A DNA stretch of 16,218 nucleotides, taken from NCBI GenBank assembly GCA_938018045.1, contig CALIIP010000207.1, forward strand, positions 1-16,218. The letters are read 5' to 3'. The notes beneath the pieces are model-generated. The model saw only the letters and a list, made by a program, of their open reading frames with translations. It was not told the DNA's origin and made no database searches. This DNA is from an uncultured Flavobacteriaceae bacterium. GTDB lineage: Bacteria; Bacteroidota; Bacteroidia; Flavobacteriales; Flavobacteriaceae. Position numbers and translations under genes: made by a program. Below, one piece after another: positions 1 to 7,226 of this stretch. Within the stretch, counting starts at the first letter, position 1. Every line of letters begins with the position of its first letter.

Positions 1-2238
1 ATATGTATTTGTAATTATTGGAGCGTTAAAATCAAAATAAATTTCTGCATTATTTTCTACTACATCATTTAACTCTAATGTTGGTAGTGTTTTAATTTTA
101 AATGCTACATAACCATCATTATTGGCATCATCAAAAGGTAATTGAATATTTTCGAAAATAAATTCTACGATATTGGTGTCTTTAATACGTGTTGTAAATG
201 AATGACTTCCATCTGTTGGAGTCAAACTAGAAATATCAAATTTTGAAGTGTCTATTTTATCTTTAACAACCACATTTACAGCATTTGCTGTTCCAGTATT
301 TTCAAAACGAATTACATAATGTAAATATTCTCCAACATGAATAGGTAATATGTATTCTCCTTCAACACAGGTTTTATCATTTGGATCATATGAATTTACA
401 ACAGTTTGATTTAATGTTGCAACATTATCATTAGGATTTTCATCATCAGTTATAAGGCTTGACACTTCAAACATTAAAACATCATCTCCATTTACGGGAG
501 GTATATCTGTAGGAGTATTGATATTCATTGTCAAGAAAATATTGCGTGATTCAAATGGTAATAGGTTTGTGTAATTCCATGTTAATAAACTTTGAACTTG
601 TTCATCCGCTGTTGGAGATGCAGAAATCAAATCCATGTATATATCTTGAAATGTTAATTCTATGATGTTATTTAAAATTGTTGTTCCTTTATTTTTATAG
701 ATGATTTTATAATTTGCATCAAATCCTGGTCTTGCAACATCTAAAGGAATAATTGAGACCTCTAAATCAGAAAATTCACCTAAAGGTGTAATACAAAAAT
801 CTTGAATAAAAGGACTAGTATCTGCTGGAAAATTTACTGAGAAAGACGTAGGTGAAATTGAAAAATAAGTTGGATTTTCAAGAATAGGTGTAATTGTATG
901 TGAACCCTCCTGTATATATATAGAATAATCTCCAGAATTATTAGAAATAAAACTACCAGTTGTTGTACCATCCGTAATGCTATACTGTAAGTTTGGATAA
1001 GAAGCATCACTATTATCACAACCATTATCATCTATATCTAAGTTGTTATGACCTTCAATGATATAAAATTCACCTCCTGGAATAAAAGAGCAATAGGAGT
1101 TTACAATTGTTGTTGTTTGAGCATCATCAATTTCTTGTTGTATCCCATTCACTTCTTCGTTATCTGCACAAACATATTCCAAAGTATCATTATAATCTAC
1201 AACAAGATATTCAGTAGAGCCATTTTTCACGTTTAAAGAAATTAGAGAATTGTTATATAAAGATAAATACTGTAAACTTATTAAGCTGCTTCCGTCCAAA
1301 TTTGTTAATTGATTATCATGTAAAAATAAAGTTTCTAGATTTGGAACTCCATTAAGATCAATACTTGTAAATTGATTATCCTGAGCCCATAAAGTTTCTA
1401 AGTTTATTAAACCACTTACATCGATATTTGTTAATTGGCAGTACTCTACTCCAAGAACAATTAAATTTATCAGCCCATTAACATCAATACTTGTTAAAGG
1501 GTTTTGACCAAAATTTGCATATTTAATACTTGTTAAGGTACTATTATCAATGTCTGTTAATTGATTATTGTATAAATTTAAAGTTACCAAATTTGACAAT
1601 CCATTAATCTCAACATTCATTAATAGATTGTGTCTTGCTTCAATTTCAATTAAATTTATTAGGCCACTAACATTTAAATTTGTTAATTGATTATTAGTTA
1701 TATCAAAATATAATAAACTTACCAACTCACTGACATCGATATTTGTTAATTGATTATGCAATAAATACAAAGTTTCTAAATTTATCAAACCATTAACATT
1801 TAGGTTTGTTAATTGATTGTTACTTATTTCTATATTAATTAAATTTGTCAATCCACTTAAATCCAAACTCATTAAATGATTATTTCTTATATTTAAATCG
1901 GTTAGGCTTAATAAATCACTAATATTTATAGATGTTAATTGATTGTCTCTTAGATATAAATCAACGATATTTATAAAACTATTAATTCCTTCTACAGAAA
2001 TTATGTTATCATTATTTAAATACAAACTAGATACAGCCAAAGCTTCGGAAACTTGTATTTCCCCATCATCATTTTCATCAATCTTAAAGTTATTACCAGC
2101 TAAATTTTTAGCGATGTAATTAGTTGAATCCGATTCCAATAATTTTGCTTTAAAATTTACATCAGGAATATTAACAATTTGCCCAAAAGAAAATTGTGAG
2201 AATAATATTGCTAAAAGTAGGATGTAAATTTTTTTCAT
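1..2238 (-). CDS. Secreted leucine-rich-repeat protein with DUF7619-like C-terminal region (3' end outside window)
   Basis: The reading frame is open for 746 codons from ATG 2236-2238 to the window edge, so the C-terminus is missing. Residues 1-19 form a Sec signal peptide (MKKIYILLLAILFSQFSFG, cut before Q20). Residues 54-65 (DENDDGEIQVSE) match a canonical 12-residue EF-hand loop, with D54, N56, D58, G59, I61 and E65 in place, so calcium binding is likely. From about residue 68 to 335 there are bacterial-type LRRs of exactly 21 residues with the core LxxNQLTNIDVSGLxNL. A DUF11-like beta-sandwich region follows. From about residue 612 the segment beginning YDPNDKTCVEGEYI and ending near AEIYFDFNAPI matches the DUF7619 conserved repeat domain found before type IX sorting tails. 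A sorting domain beyond the edge is expected but not seen. The likely role is a cell-surface or secreted binding protein; no catalytic motif is visible. It lies 42 bp after the preceding hydrolase gene. Confidence 0.88.
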   Translation of the reverse strand, partial: MKKIYILLLAILFSQFSFGQIVNIPDVNFKAKLLESDSTNYIAKNLAGNNFKIDENDDGEIQVSEALAVSSLYLNNDNIISVEGINSFINIVDLYLRDNQLTSINISDLLSLTDLNIRNNHLMSLDLSGLTNLINIEISNNQLTNLNVNGLINLETLYLLHNQLTNIDVSELVSLLYFDITNNQLTNLNVSGLINLIEIEARHNLLMNVEINGLSNLVTLNLYNNQLTDIDNSTLTSIKYANFGQNPLTSIDVNGLINLIVLGVEYCQLTNIDVSGLINLETLWAQDNQFTSIDLNGVPNLETLFLHDNQLTNLDGSSLISLQYLSLYNNSLISLNVKNGSTEYLVVDYNDTLEYVCADNEEVNGIQQEIDDAQTTTIVNSYCSFIPGGEFYIIEGHNNLDIDDNGCDNSDASYPNLQYSITDGTTTGSFISNNSGDYSIYIQEGSHTITPILENPTYFSISPTSFSVNFPADTSPFIQDFCITPLGEFSDLEVSIIPLDVARPGFDANYKIIYKNKGTTILNNIIELTFQDIYMDLISASPTADEQVQSLLTWNYTNLLPFESRNIFLTMNINTPTDIPPVNGDDVLMFEVSSLITDDENPNDNVATLNQTVVNSYDPNDKTCVEGEYILPIHVGEYLHYVIRFENTGTANAVNVVVKDKIDTSKFDISSLTPTDGSHSFTTRIKDTNIVEFIFENIQLPFDDANNDGYVAFKIKTLPTLELNDVVENNAEIYFDFNAPIITNTY
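1300..1960 (-). repeat. 63-bp (21-residue) LRR-coding tandem repeat array
   Basis: The plus-strand string TTAATTGATTAT or a close variant recurs every 63 bp, for example with GATTAT at 1311 and 1374 and equivalent sites near 1437, 1563, 1689, 1752 and 1941. This gives about eleven LRR units with no length variation. The units are diverged in DNA, so the array is old rather than freshly amplified. Confidence 0.85.
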
Positions 2239-2280
2239 AGTTTTTTAATTTGATAGCACCTAAATATAAGAAAAATAGGG

Positions 2281-3144
2281 TTAATAAAGAATTCTAACAA
2301 CCTCCAACAAATCTTCTTTTATCATTTCATAATTATTGAAAACAATCATATGACCTCCTTTATCAATAGTTTTTGCTGTAAGTAGTTTTTCGTTTGCATT
2401 TTTTTTGATAAAAGCCATGTTTTCAAAAGGCACAATCCAATCTTTATTTCCGTGGTAATAATGAATCGGAATTTTGATATTTTTCCAATCATTTTCCATT
2501 TTGGTAAGTTCATCAACATGTGAGTGTTTCTCATCATCAGAAACTTTTAAGGCTTTAGAAAATAACCACCGTGTAGATTTCCAGTGAACCAATTTTCCTA
2601 TTCCAAAAAATTTCTCGTCATCAGGAGAAATTGCCGGTGCAATCATAAATATGCTTTTAACTTCAGGATATTTCACAGCCATTTTTCCAACTATCGGACC
2701 TCCAAAAGACCAACTAAATAATACCACATTTTTTAAGTTGTGTTTTTGAATAATGGTATAAATACTTTCAGCTTGTTTGTCTATTGAGGTTTCAGAATTG
2801 CCATAATCAGAATAACCATAACCCAAACGATCAACTGTTATTAAGTTTGCCTTCGCACTAAGTTCTTTGTCTTGTAAATGTTTAAAAAAATTGTCACCAG
2901 ATCCTGGAGCGCCATGTACAAAAATTATTGAAGGAATACTTGCGTCAATTGGTTTAGATGCGATATATCGAACTGTTTTTCCTTCAAATTTCTCACGATA
3001 TATTGTCGGAGTAATGTTCTCTTTCTTAAATTCTTTATATACTTTTTTATCACTTTTTCTAAACGTTGCACACGAATTGAAAGCAAATAACAAAATGACA
3101 ATAAATAAAGGAATGATTACTCTTTTTCTTTTGAAGAAAGCCAT
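2281..3144 (-). CDS. Lipoprotein-like alpha/beta hydrolase
   Basis: This 287-residue protein has an alpha/beta-hydrolase fold. A basic, hydrophobic N-terminus ends in a lipobox-like FNSC with Cys25, suggesting a membrane-anchored lipoprotein. The oxyanion-loop motif HGAPGSG is at 77-83. The nucleophile elbow is S144-W-S146-F-G-G, a Ser-x-Ser-x-Gly variant of the usual Gly-x-Ser-x-Gly. The catalytic acid is likely D235 in HGNKDWIVP, and the base H265 in GGHMIVF. The full triad predicts an active esterase, lipase, peptidase or related hydrolase; the substrate cannot be read from sequence. It starts 95 bp after the penicillin-acylase gene and ends 42 bp before the LRR gene, on the same strand. 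The Ser-for-Gly change at the elbow is unusual but seen in some family members. Confidence 0.88.
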   Translation of the reverse strand: MAFFKRKRVIIPLFIVILLFAFNSCATFRKSDKKVYKEFKKENITPTIYREKFEGKTVRYIASKPIDASIPSIIFVHGAPGSGDNFFKHLQDKELSAKANLITVDRLGYGYSDYGNSETSIDKQAESIYTIIQKHNLKNVVLFSWSFGGPIVGKMAVKYPEVKSIFMIAPAISPDDEKFFGIGKLVHWKSTRWLFSKALKVSDDEKHSHVDELTKMENDWKNIKIPIHYYHGNKDWIVPFENMAFIKKNANEKLLTAKTIDKGGHMIVFNNYEMIKEDLLEVVRILY

Positions 3145-3164
3145 AATTATTTTTAGGTTATTTT

Positions 3165-3230
3165 GTCATTCCGCAATTGATGCGGAATCCATTTTCTATT
3201 TTAGATTCCCATTTTCATAGGAATTACAGA
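3165..3230. repeat. Intergenic palindromic element (GTCATTCCGC type)
   Basis: The 95-bp gap between two genes holds a perfect 8-bp inverted repeat, ATTCCGCA (3168-3175) and TGCGGAAT (3181-3188), with a 5-base loop. A second inverted repeat follows, ATTCC (3205-3209) and GGAAT (3220-3224). I recognise this arrangement as a dispersed intergenic element common in flavobacterial genomes. Only one copy is in this window, so dispersal is recalled, not shown. Read on the minus strand there is no T-run after the hairpin, so it is not a classic intrinsic terminator for the acylase gene. Confidence 0.6.
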
Positions 3231-3239
3231 TAGTGTTTT

Positions 3240-5624
3240 TTATTTTTTAGGTTTCAATATCAATGTCGTAGAAACACTTTCAATTTCTTCTTTGTTCATT
3301 TTCATTTTTCGGTATTCTCCATCAGCATACATTTGTGCTTGATCGCGATAATGTTTACTAAACGGATTTCCAGAGTTTCCTGTTGGTAAAATACTCATAC
3401 TGTTTTCTACATCAGAAAAATCAACAACACGACGTGTAGAAGGTCCTGCACCAATATCATTTACTTTGGCATCAGAAATATCATACATCAAATTATTAAT
3501 AACTTCGTTTGCACCATCAACTTCAAATTCACCAACATTAAAGTTAAATAAGTAGTCTAACAATTTTACTGTTCCTAACGGATGCTTGTGTGTTAATTTA
3601 TGCACACGATTCCAAGTCCAAGAATTCACATCATTTCCAAGCTGATTTTCAAGCGAAGCAACAGTTTCAGTAAATGATAGCGTTAAAATAGTTGACTTGT
3701 TTTCTTTGACATTTTTTGTGTTGATATCGTCCCACCAAACTGAGTTTTCTCTTTGTAGTTGGTCATTGATTACTCTCGCCATTAACGTGGTATTCTTAAA
3801 ATTGGCAAACGTTTTTTCTCCAATTTCATCTTCAAATGTATTGTCTAAAAAATAATGGATAAACTTCGTATAAATTGTTGCTCCAACACTAGATTTCACA
3901 AAATCACCATCCCAATTTTTTAATGTTTCAAGCGCTGCTTTTTCTTTATCAGTAGTTAAATTTCCAGAAACGTTTTTTACGATATGTTCTGCTAAAGTTG
4001 TTGCCATTGACGATTTAGAATCCATCAACATGTTCATATAATCTTCTTTAGACCAATCATCTTTTGGCTCTAATAAACTAACAATTCTTTTTGCTCTATC
4101 TTCAGGTAAATAATATCCTGGATACAACATTCCTGCAATAGAATCTGGTTGATTGTTCGCAGAATACACATAATTCCATGACGGATTGTGTGCTTGCGGA
4201 TTTTGGCTAAAGTCTAAATATTCAGTAATATCATCTTTGCCGCTAGTGCCATCTAATATGAATTTAGAATTTACATTTCCTTCAAATTTGTATAACTTTG
4301 CAACAGCATACCAAGCAATATTATCTTCAGAATCTCCATACATAAAGTTAAGTCCTGGAGCATGAATCATTTCGATTCCTTTTTCAAATTCTGCTTTATT
4401 TTTAGCACGAGATACTTTATGCAAAGCAATAATTCCTTCGTTTTTTAACTTGGTGTAAATCCAAGAAATAGCAATAGGATCTTTAGTTTCTATTGCCGAA
4501 ACCACATCATTTATTATAGGTCCATGATCTGTTGATCTTACAGTAATTTTAATATCATCAGCATCTTTGACTTTAATTATTTTATCAATTGTCGTGTAAG
4601 ATTTATAACCATCTGCTGTTTTGTATTTTGTAGGATCTGTTGGATGGTTTTCTTCCTGATAAAAATCAACATCATCATTTTCAAACATTGTCAAACCGTA
4701 TGCAAAATTCCGATTGTGAGAAAGTGTAGGAAATGGGAATCCGCCTAAATAATAACCATAACTCTCAAAGTCTGGTGTTTTGATATGTGCTTCATACCAA
4801 ACGGAAGGCGAAGAAAAACCGATATGTGGATCATTGGCAAACAATACTTTTCCGTTCTTACTTTTTTCAGGTGATACAACCCAACTATTACTTCCAATAA
4901 ATGGTGGAATAGGAGTGCTGTTCATAATGTTATTGATTGCTACAGAAATTTCTTCATTTGCCTTATTATAATTTTTGATAAGTGTTTTATTTGGATTTAT
5001 ACTTACTCCCAATTCTTCAACATATGTACTGCCAAGCCTTGATTGTAAACTACTTAAAACAGGATCTATTTTGTGTGCAGCAGCAAAACTAAAAGCCATA
5101 TAAGCAAAGATGTTGTGAGTGTCTTTTAGCGTAAACTCTTTCTTTTCGAGTCCTAAAATTCTGTATTCAATAGGGGTAGCCCCATCTTTTATGAATTGAT
5201 TAATACCATCTAAATATGCTTGTGCCAATTTATATTCGGTGCTGTTTTTATCTAATTCACGTACTGTTTTTTCTGATGCTTCATCAGTTAAAAGTCCTGC
5301 AAAAAACAAGTCGCTTTCTATTGTTGATTCTCCTAATATTTCTGACAATCTTCCAGAAGCAATTCTACGAAGTAGTTCCATTTGCCACAATCTATCTTGT
5401 GCGTGTGCATAACCTAAAGCATGTTGAGCGTCCTCTTGATTATCGGCATAAATATGCGGAATTCCGTAGTCATCGTAATTGATTATAACTTCAGAAGTTA
5501 AATTTGGAAGTGTTTTAGTTCCCTTATAATCAGGTTTTAGACTGTTTATAAAAAAATATCCTGCGATAAACAGAATAATGATAAGTGCTAAAAGTATTTT
5601 GAAAAATTTAATAAGTTTTTGCAT
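3240..5624 (-). CDS. Penicillin-acylase-family N-terminal-nucleophile amidase
   Basis: This 794-residue protein has the length and layout of penicillin G acylase relatives. An N-terminal hydrophobic segment (about residues 7-27) exports or anchors it. The alpha-chain region includes DDYGIPHIYA and GYAHAQDRLWQMEL (about 51-85). Autocatalytic processing should occur between G244 and S245 in PFIGSNSWVV, making S245 the nucleophile. Family landmarks follow: NDPHIG (264-269), NRNFAYG (304-310) and NDDVDFY (316-322). N490 or N491 in SANNQPD fits the oxyanion Asn of E. coli penicillin acylase, and GNSGNPFSKHY lies near the C-terminus (749-759). Family members hydrolyse beta-lactam side chains, acyl-homoserine lactones or other amides; I cannot choose among these. 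It starts 41 bp after the class V PLP enzyme and is probably cotranscribed with it. Confidence 0.93.
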   Translation of the reverse strand: MQKLIKFFKILLALIIILFIAGYFFINSLKPDYKGTKTLPNLTSEVIINYDDYGIPHIYADNQEDAQHALGYAHAQDRLWQMELLRRIASGRLSEILGESTIESDLFFAGLLTDEASEKTVRELDKNSTEYKLAQAYLDGINQFIKDGATPIEYRILGLEKKEFTLKDTHNIFAYMAFSFAAAHKIDPVLSSLQSRLGSTYVEELGVSINPNKTLIKNYNKANEEISVAINNIMNSTPIPPFIGSNSWVVSPEKSKNGKVLFANDPHIGFSSPSVWYEAHIKTPDFESYGYYLGGFPFPTLSHNRNFAYGLTMFENDDVDFYQEENHPTDPTKYKTADGYKSYTTIDKIIKVKDADDIKITVRSTDHGPIINDVVSAIETKDPIAISWIYTKLKNEGIIALHKVSRAKNKAEFEKGIEMIHAPGLNFMYGDSEDNIAWYAVAKLYKFEGNVNSKFILDGTSGKDDITEYLDFSQNPQAHNPSWNYVYSANNQPDSIAGMLYPGYYLPEDRAKRIVSLLEPKDDWSKEDYMNMLMDSKSSMATTLAEHIVKNVSGNLTTDKEKAALETLKNWDGDFVKSSVGATIYTKFIHYFLDNTFEDEIGEKTFANFKNTTLMARVINDQLQRENSVWWDDINTKNVKENKSTILTLSFTETVASLENQLGNDVNSWTWNRVHKLTHKHPLGTVKLLDYLFNFNVGEFEVDGANEVINNLMYDISDAKVNDIGAGPSTRRVVDFSDVENSMSILPTGNSGNPFSKHYRDQAQMYADGEYRKMKMNKEEIESVSTTLILKPKK

Positions 5625-5665
5625 CAGAAAATAAAGAATTAATATTCCCTGTAAAGTTACTTAAA

Positions 5666-7153
5666 TTATTTGAACCAATTTTCTACAATTGTCTTTTCGA
5701 TGGATGTTGCCGTCTTATGAATAAACTCGTTTTTAACTGCGTCATATTTGTAGTCTTCACTCCATTCATGACAATTTTCAGCAACTTGTTTGATGCTATC
5801 ACAAACAAATAAAACTTCCTCATTTGTTATTGTTGGATGTATCGACATGCGTATCCATCCAGGACGCTCAACCATACAACCTTCCAATATTTTTTCTTCA
5901 ATACTTTTTGATGTTGATTGGTCAACATGTAATAAAAAATGTCCGTAAGTACCTGCGCAAGAGCATCCTCCACGAGTTTGAACTCCAAAACGATCGTTTA
6001 GTAATTTTACAATCAAGTTAAAATGAACATCAGTAATATAGAAAGAAAAAATACCAAGTCTATCTGTATGCTCTTTTGCGAGCATGTTGAGGTTTTCGAT
6101 TTTTGATAGTTTATCAAAAACAATTTCATTGATTTCATGCTCTCTTTTTAGGATGTTTTCAACACCCATTTTTTCTTTCAATTGAATAGATAGCGCAATC
6201 TTAATTGTCTGTAAAAAACCAGGAGTTCCACCATCTTCACGTGTTTCAATATCATCAACATAATCGTGATCTCCCCAAGGATTTGTATAATCTACAGTTC
6301 CTCCTCCAGGATTGTCTGGAACAATATTTTTGTATAGTTTTTTATTGAAAATTAATACTCCTGAAGTTCCAGGACCTCCTAAAAACTTGTGAGGTGAAAA
6401 GAAAATTGCATCTAAATATGAATCTTCATCATTTGGATGCATATTTATTTCAACATAAGGCGCAGAACATGCAAAATCGACGAAGCAAAGTCCGCCAATT
6501 TGATGTATCATTTTAGAAATTCTATGATAATCTGTTCTGATTCCTGTAACGTTTGAGCAAGAAGTTATTGAGGCGATTTTTATCGGTCTGTCTTTATATT
6601 GATCAAGTAATTTCGAGAAACTATCATAGCATGTTAAGCCAGAATCTAAACACGGAATTATCTCAACATCGGCAATTGTTTCTAACCAGGAAGTTTGATT
6701 AGAATGATGCTCCATATGTGTAATAAAAACAATAGGTTTTAGTTCGTCAGGAACGTTGGTATGTTCTTTTAAATTTTCAGAAATTTTTAAACCTAATATT
6801 CGTTGAAACTTATTTACAACGCCTGTCATTCCTGTTCCTTCGGTAATTAAAACATCATCTTCATTTGCGTTTACATGTTCTTTTATGATTTTTCTTGCCT
6901 TGTGATATGCCTGTGTCATCACAGAACCTGTAATTGCAGTTTCTGTATGCGTATTGGCAACAAAAGGGCCAAATTCGTTCAGCAATTTGTCTTCAATTGG
7001 TCGATACAATCTTCCGCTAGCAGTCCAATCTGTATAAATTATTTTTTGCGTTCCAAAAGGAGATTCAAAGGTTTGTTCTACACCAACAATATGTTGTCTA
7101 AACTGCTGAAAATAAGTTTCTAGATTTGATGGCTTGTTGGAAGTTGAACTCAT
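5666..7153 (-). CDS. Class V aminotransferase-fold PLP enzyme (cysteine-desulfurase-like)
   Basis: This 495-residue soluble protein belongs to aminotransferase class V. Visible PLP-site features are GTGMTG (106-111), H149/H150 in HMEHHSN for ring stacking, D226 in FVDFACSAP for the pyridine nitrogen, and the Schiff-base lysine K256 in SPHKFLGGPGTSG. A cysteine pair, RGGCSCAG (C397 and C399), sits where cysteine desulfurases keep the catalytic cysteine. The surrounding residues differ from the SufS type (RxGHHC) and the IscS type (SGSAC), and no suf or isc genes lie nearby, so a housekeeping Fe-S role is unlikely. At 495 residues it is longer than the roughly 400 of IscS/SufS, with a C-terminal extension. 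It could be a desulfurase, a lyase or a transferase with unknown substrate. No signal peptide. Its start lies only 18 bp after a terminator serving dsbD. Confidence 0.88.
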   Translation of the reverse strand: MSSTSNKPSNLETYFQQFRQHIVGVEQTFESPFGTQKIIYTDWTASGRLYRPIEDKLLNEFGPFVANTHTETAITGSVMTQAYHKARKIIKEHVNANEDDVLITEGTGMTGVVNKFQRILGLKISENLKEHTNVPDELKPIVFITHMEHHSNQTSWLETIADVEIIPCLDSGLTCYDSFSKLLDQYKDRPIKIASITSCSNVTGIRTDYHRISKMIHQIGGLCFVDFACSAPYVEINMHPNDEDSYLDAIFFSPHKFLGGPGTSGVLIFNKKLYKNIVPDNPGGGTVDYTNPWGDHDYVDDIETREDGGTPGFLQTIKIALSIQLKEKMGVENILKREHEINEIVFDKLSKIENLNMLAKEHTDRLGIFSFYITDVHFNLIVKLLNDRFGVQTRGGCSCAGTYGHFLLHVDQSTSKSIEEKILEGCMVERPGWIRMSIHPTITNEEVLFVCDSIKQVAENCHEWSEDYKYDAVKNEFIHKTATSIEKTIVENWFK

Positions 7154-7171
7154 GGATTACTTTTTTGATAT

Positions 7172-7201
7172 AAAAAAACACGTTAGCAAAAACCAACGTG
7201 T
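7172..7201 (-). terminator. Rho-independent terminator after dsbD
   Basis: On the minus strand the sequence reads ACACGTT, a 10-base loop, AACGTGT, then TTTTTT. The 7-bp stem is perfect (7195-7201 with 7178-7184) and the T-run is at 7172-7177. It begins 26 bp after the dsbD stop codon and marks the end of the pabB-to-dsbD group. Confidence 0.85.
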
Positions 7202-7226
7202 AAATTTATAGAATAAATATCAATTT

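Noticed and set aside
1300..1960. Regular 63-bp periodicity resembling a CRISPR array
   Set aside because: There are no identical repeats with unique spacers; the period is exactly 21 codons in an open LRR-coding frame.
2239..2280. Promoter for the LRR gene (minus strand TATATTTA)
   Set aside because: It matches the -7 motif in only five of six fixed positions, and no -33 element lies at a suitable distance, so I did not list it.
2867..3220. 117-residue plus-strand open frame
   Set aside because: It lies opposite the lipoprotein hydrolase, has no recognisable domain, and its 3' part runs through the palindromic repeat.
3165..3230. Intrinsic terminator for the penicillin-acylase gene
   Set aside because: The hairpins lack a T-run on the minus strand.
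3240..5624. Calling the acylase a quorum-quenching acyl-homoserine lactone acylase
   Set aside because: The family motifs show an N-terminal-nucleophile amidase only; substrate choice cannot be read from these residues.
5625..5665. Possible regulatory site in the 41-bp gap
   Set aside because: No hairpin, promoter motif or repeat is visible there.
5666..7153. Calling this gene sufS or iscS
   Set aside because: The cysteine-loop motif and length differ from both families, and no suf or isc genes are adjacent.
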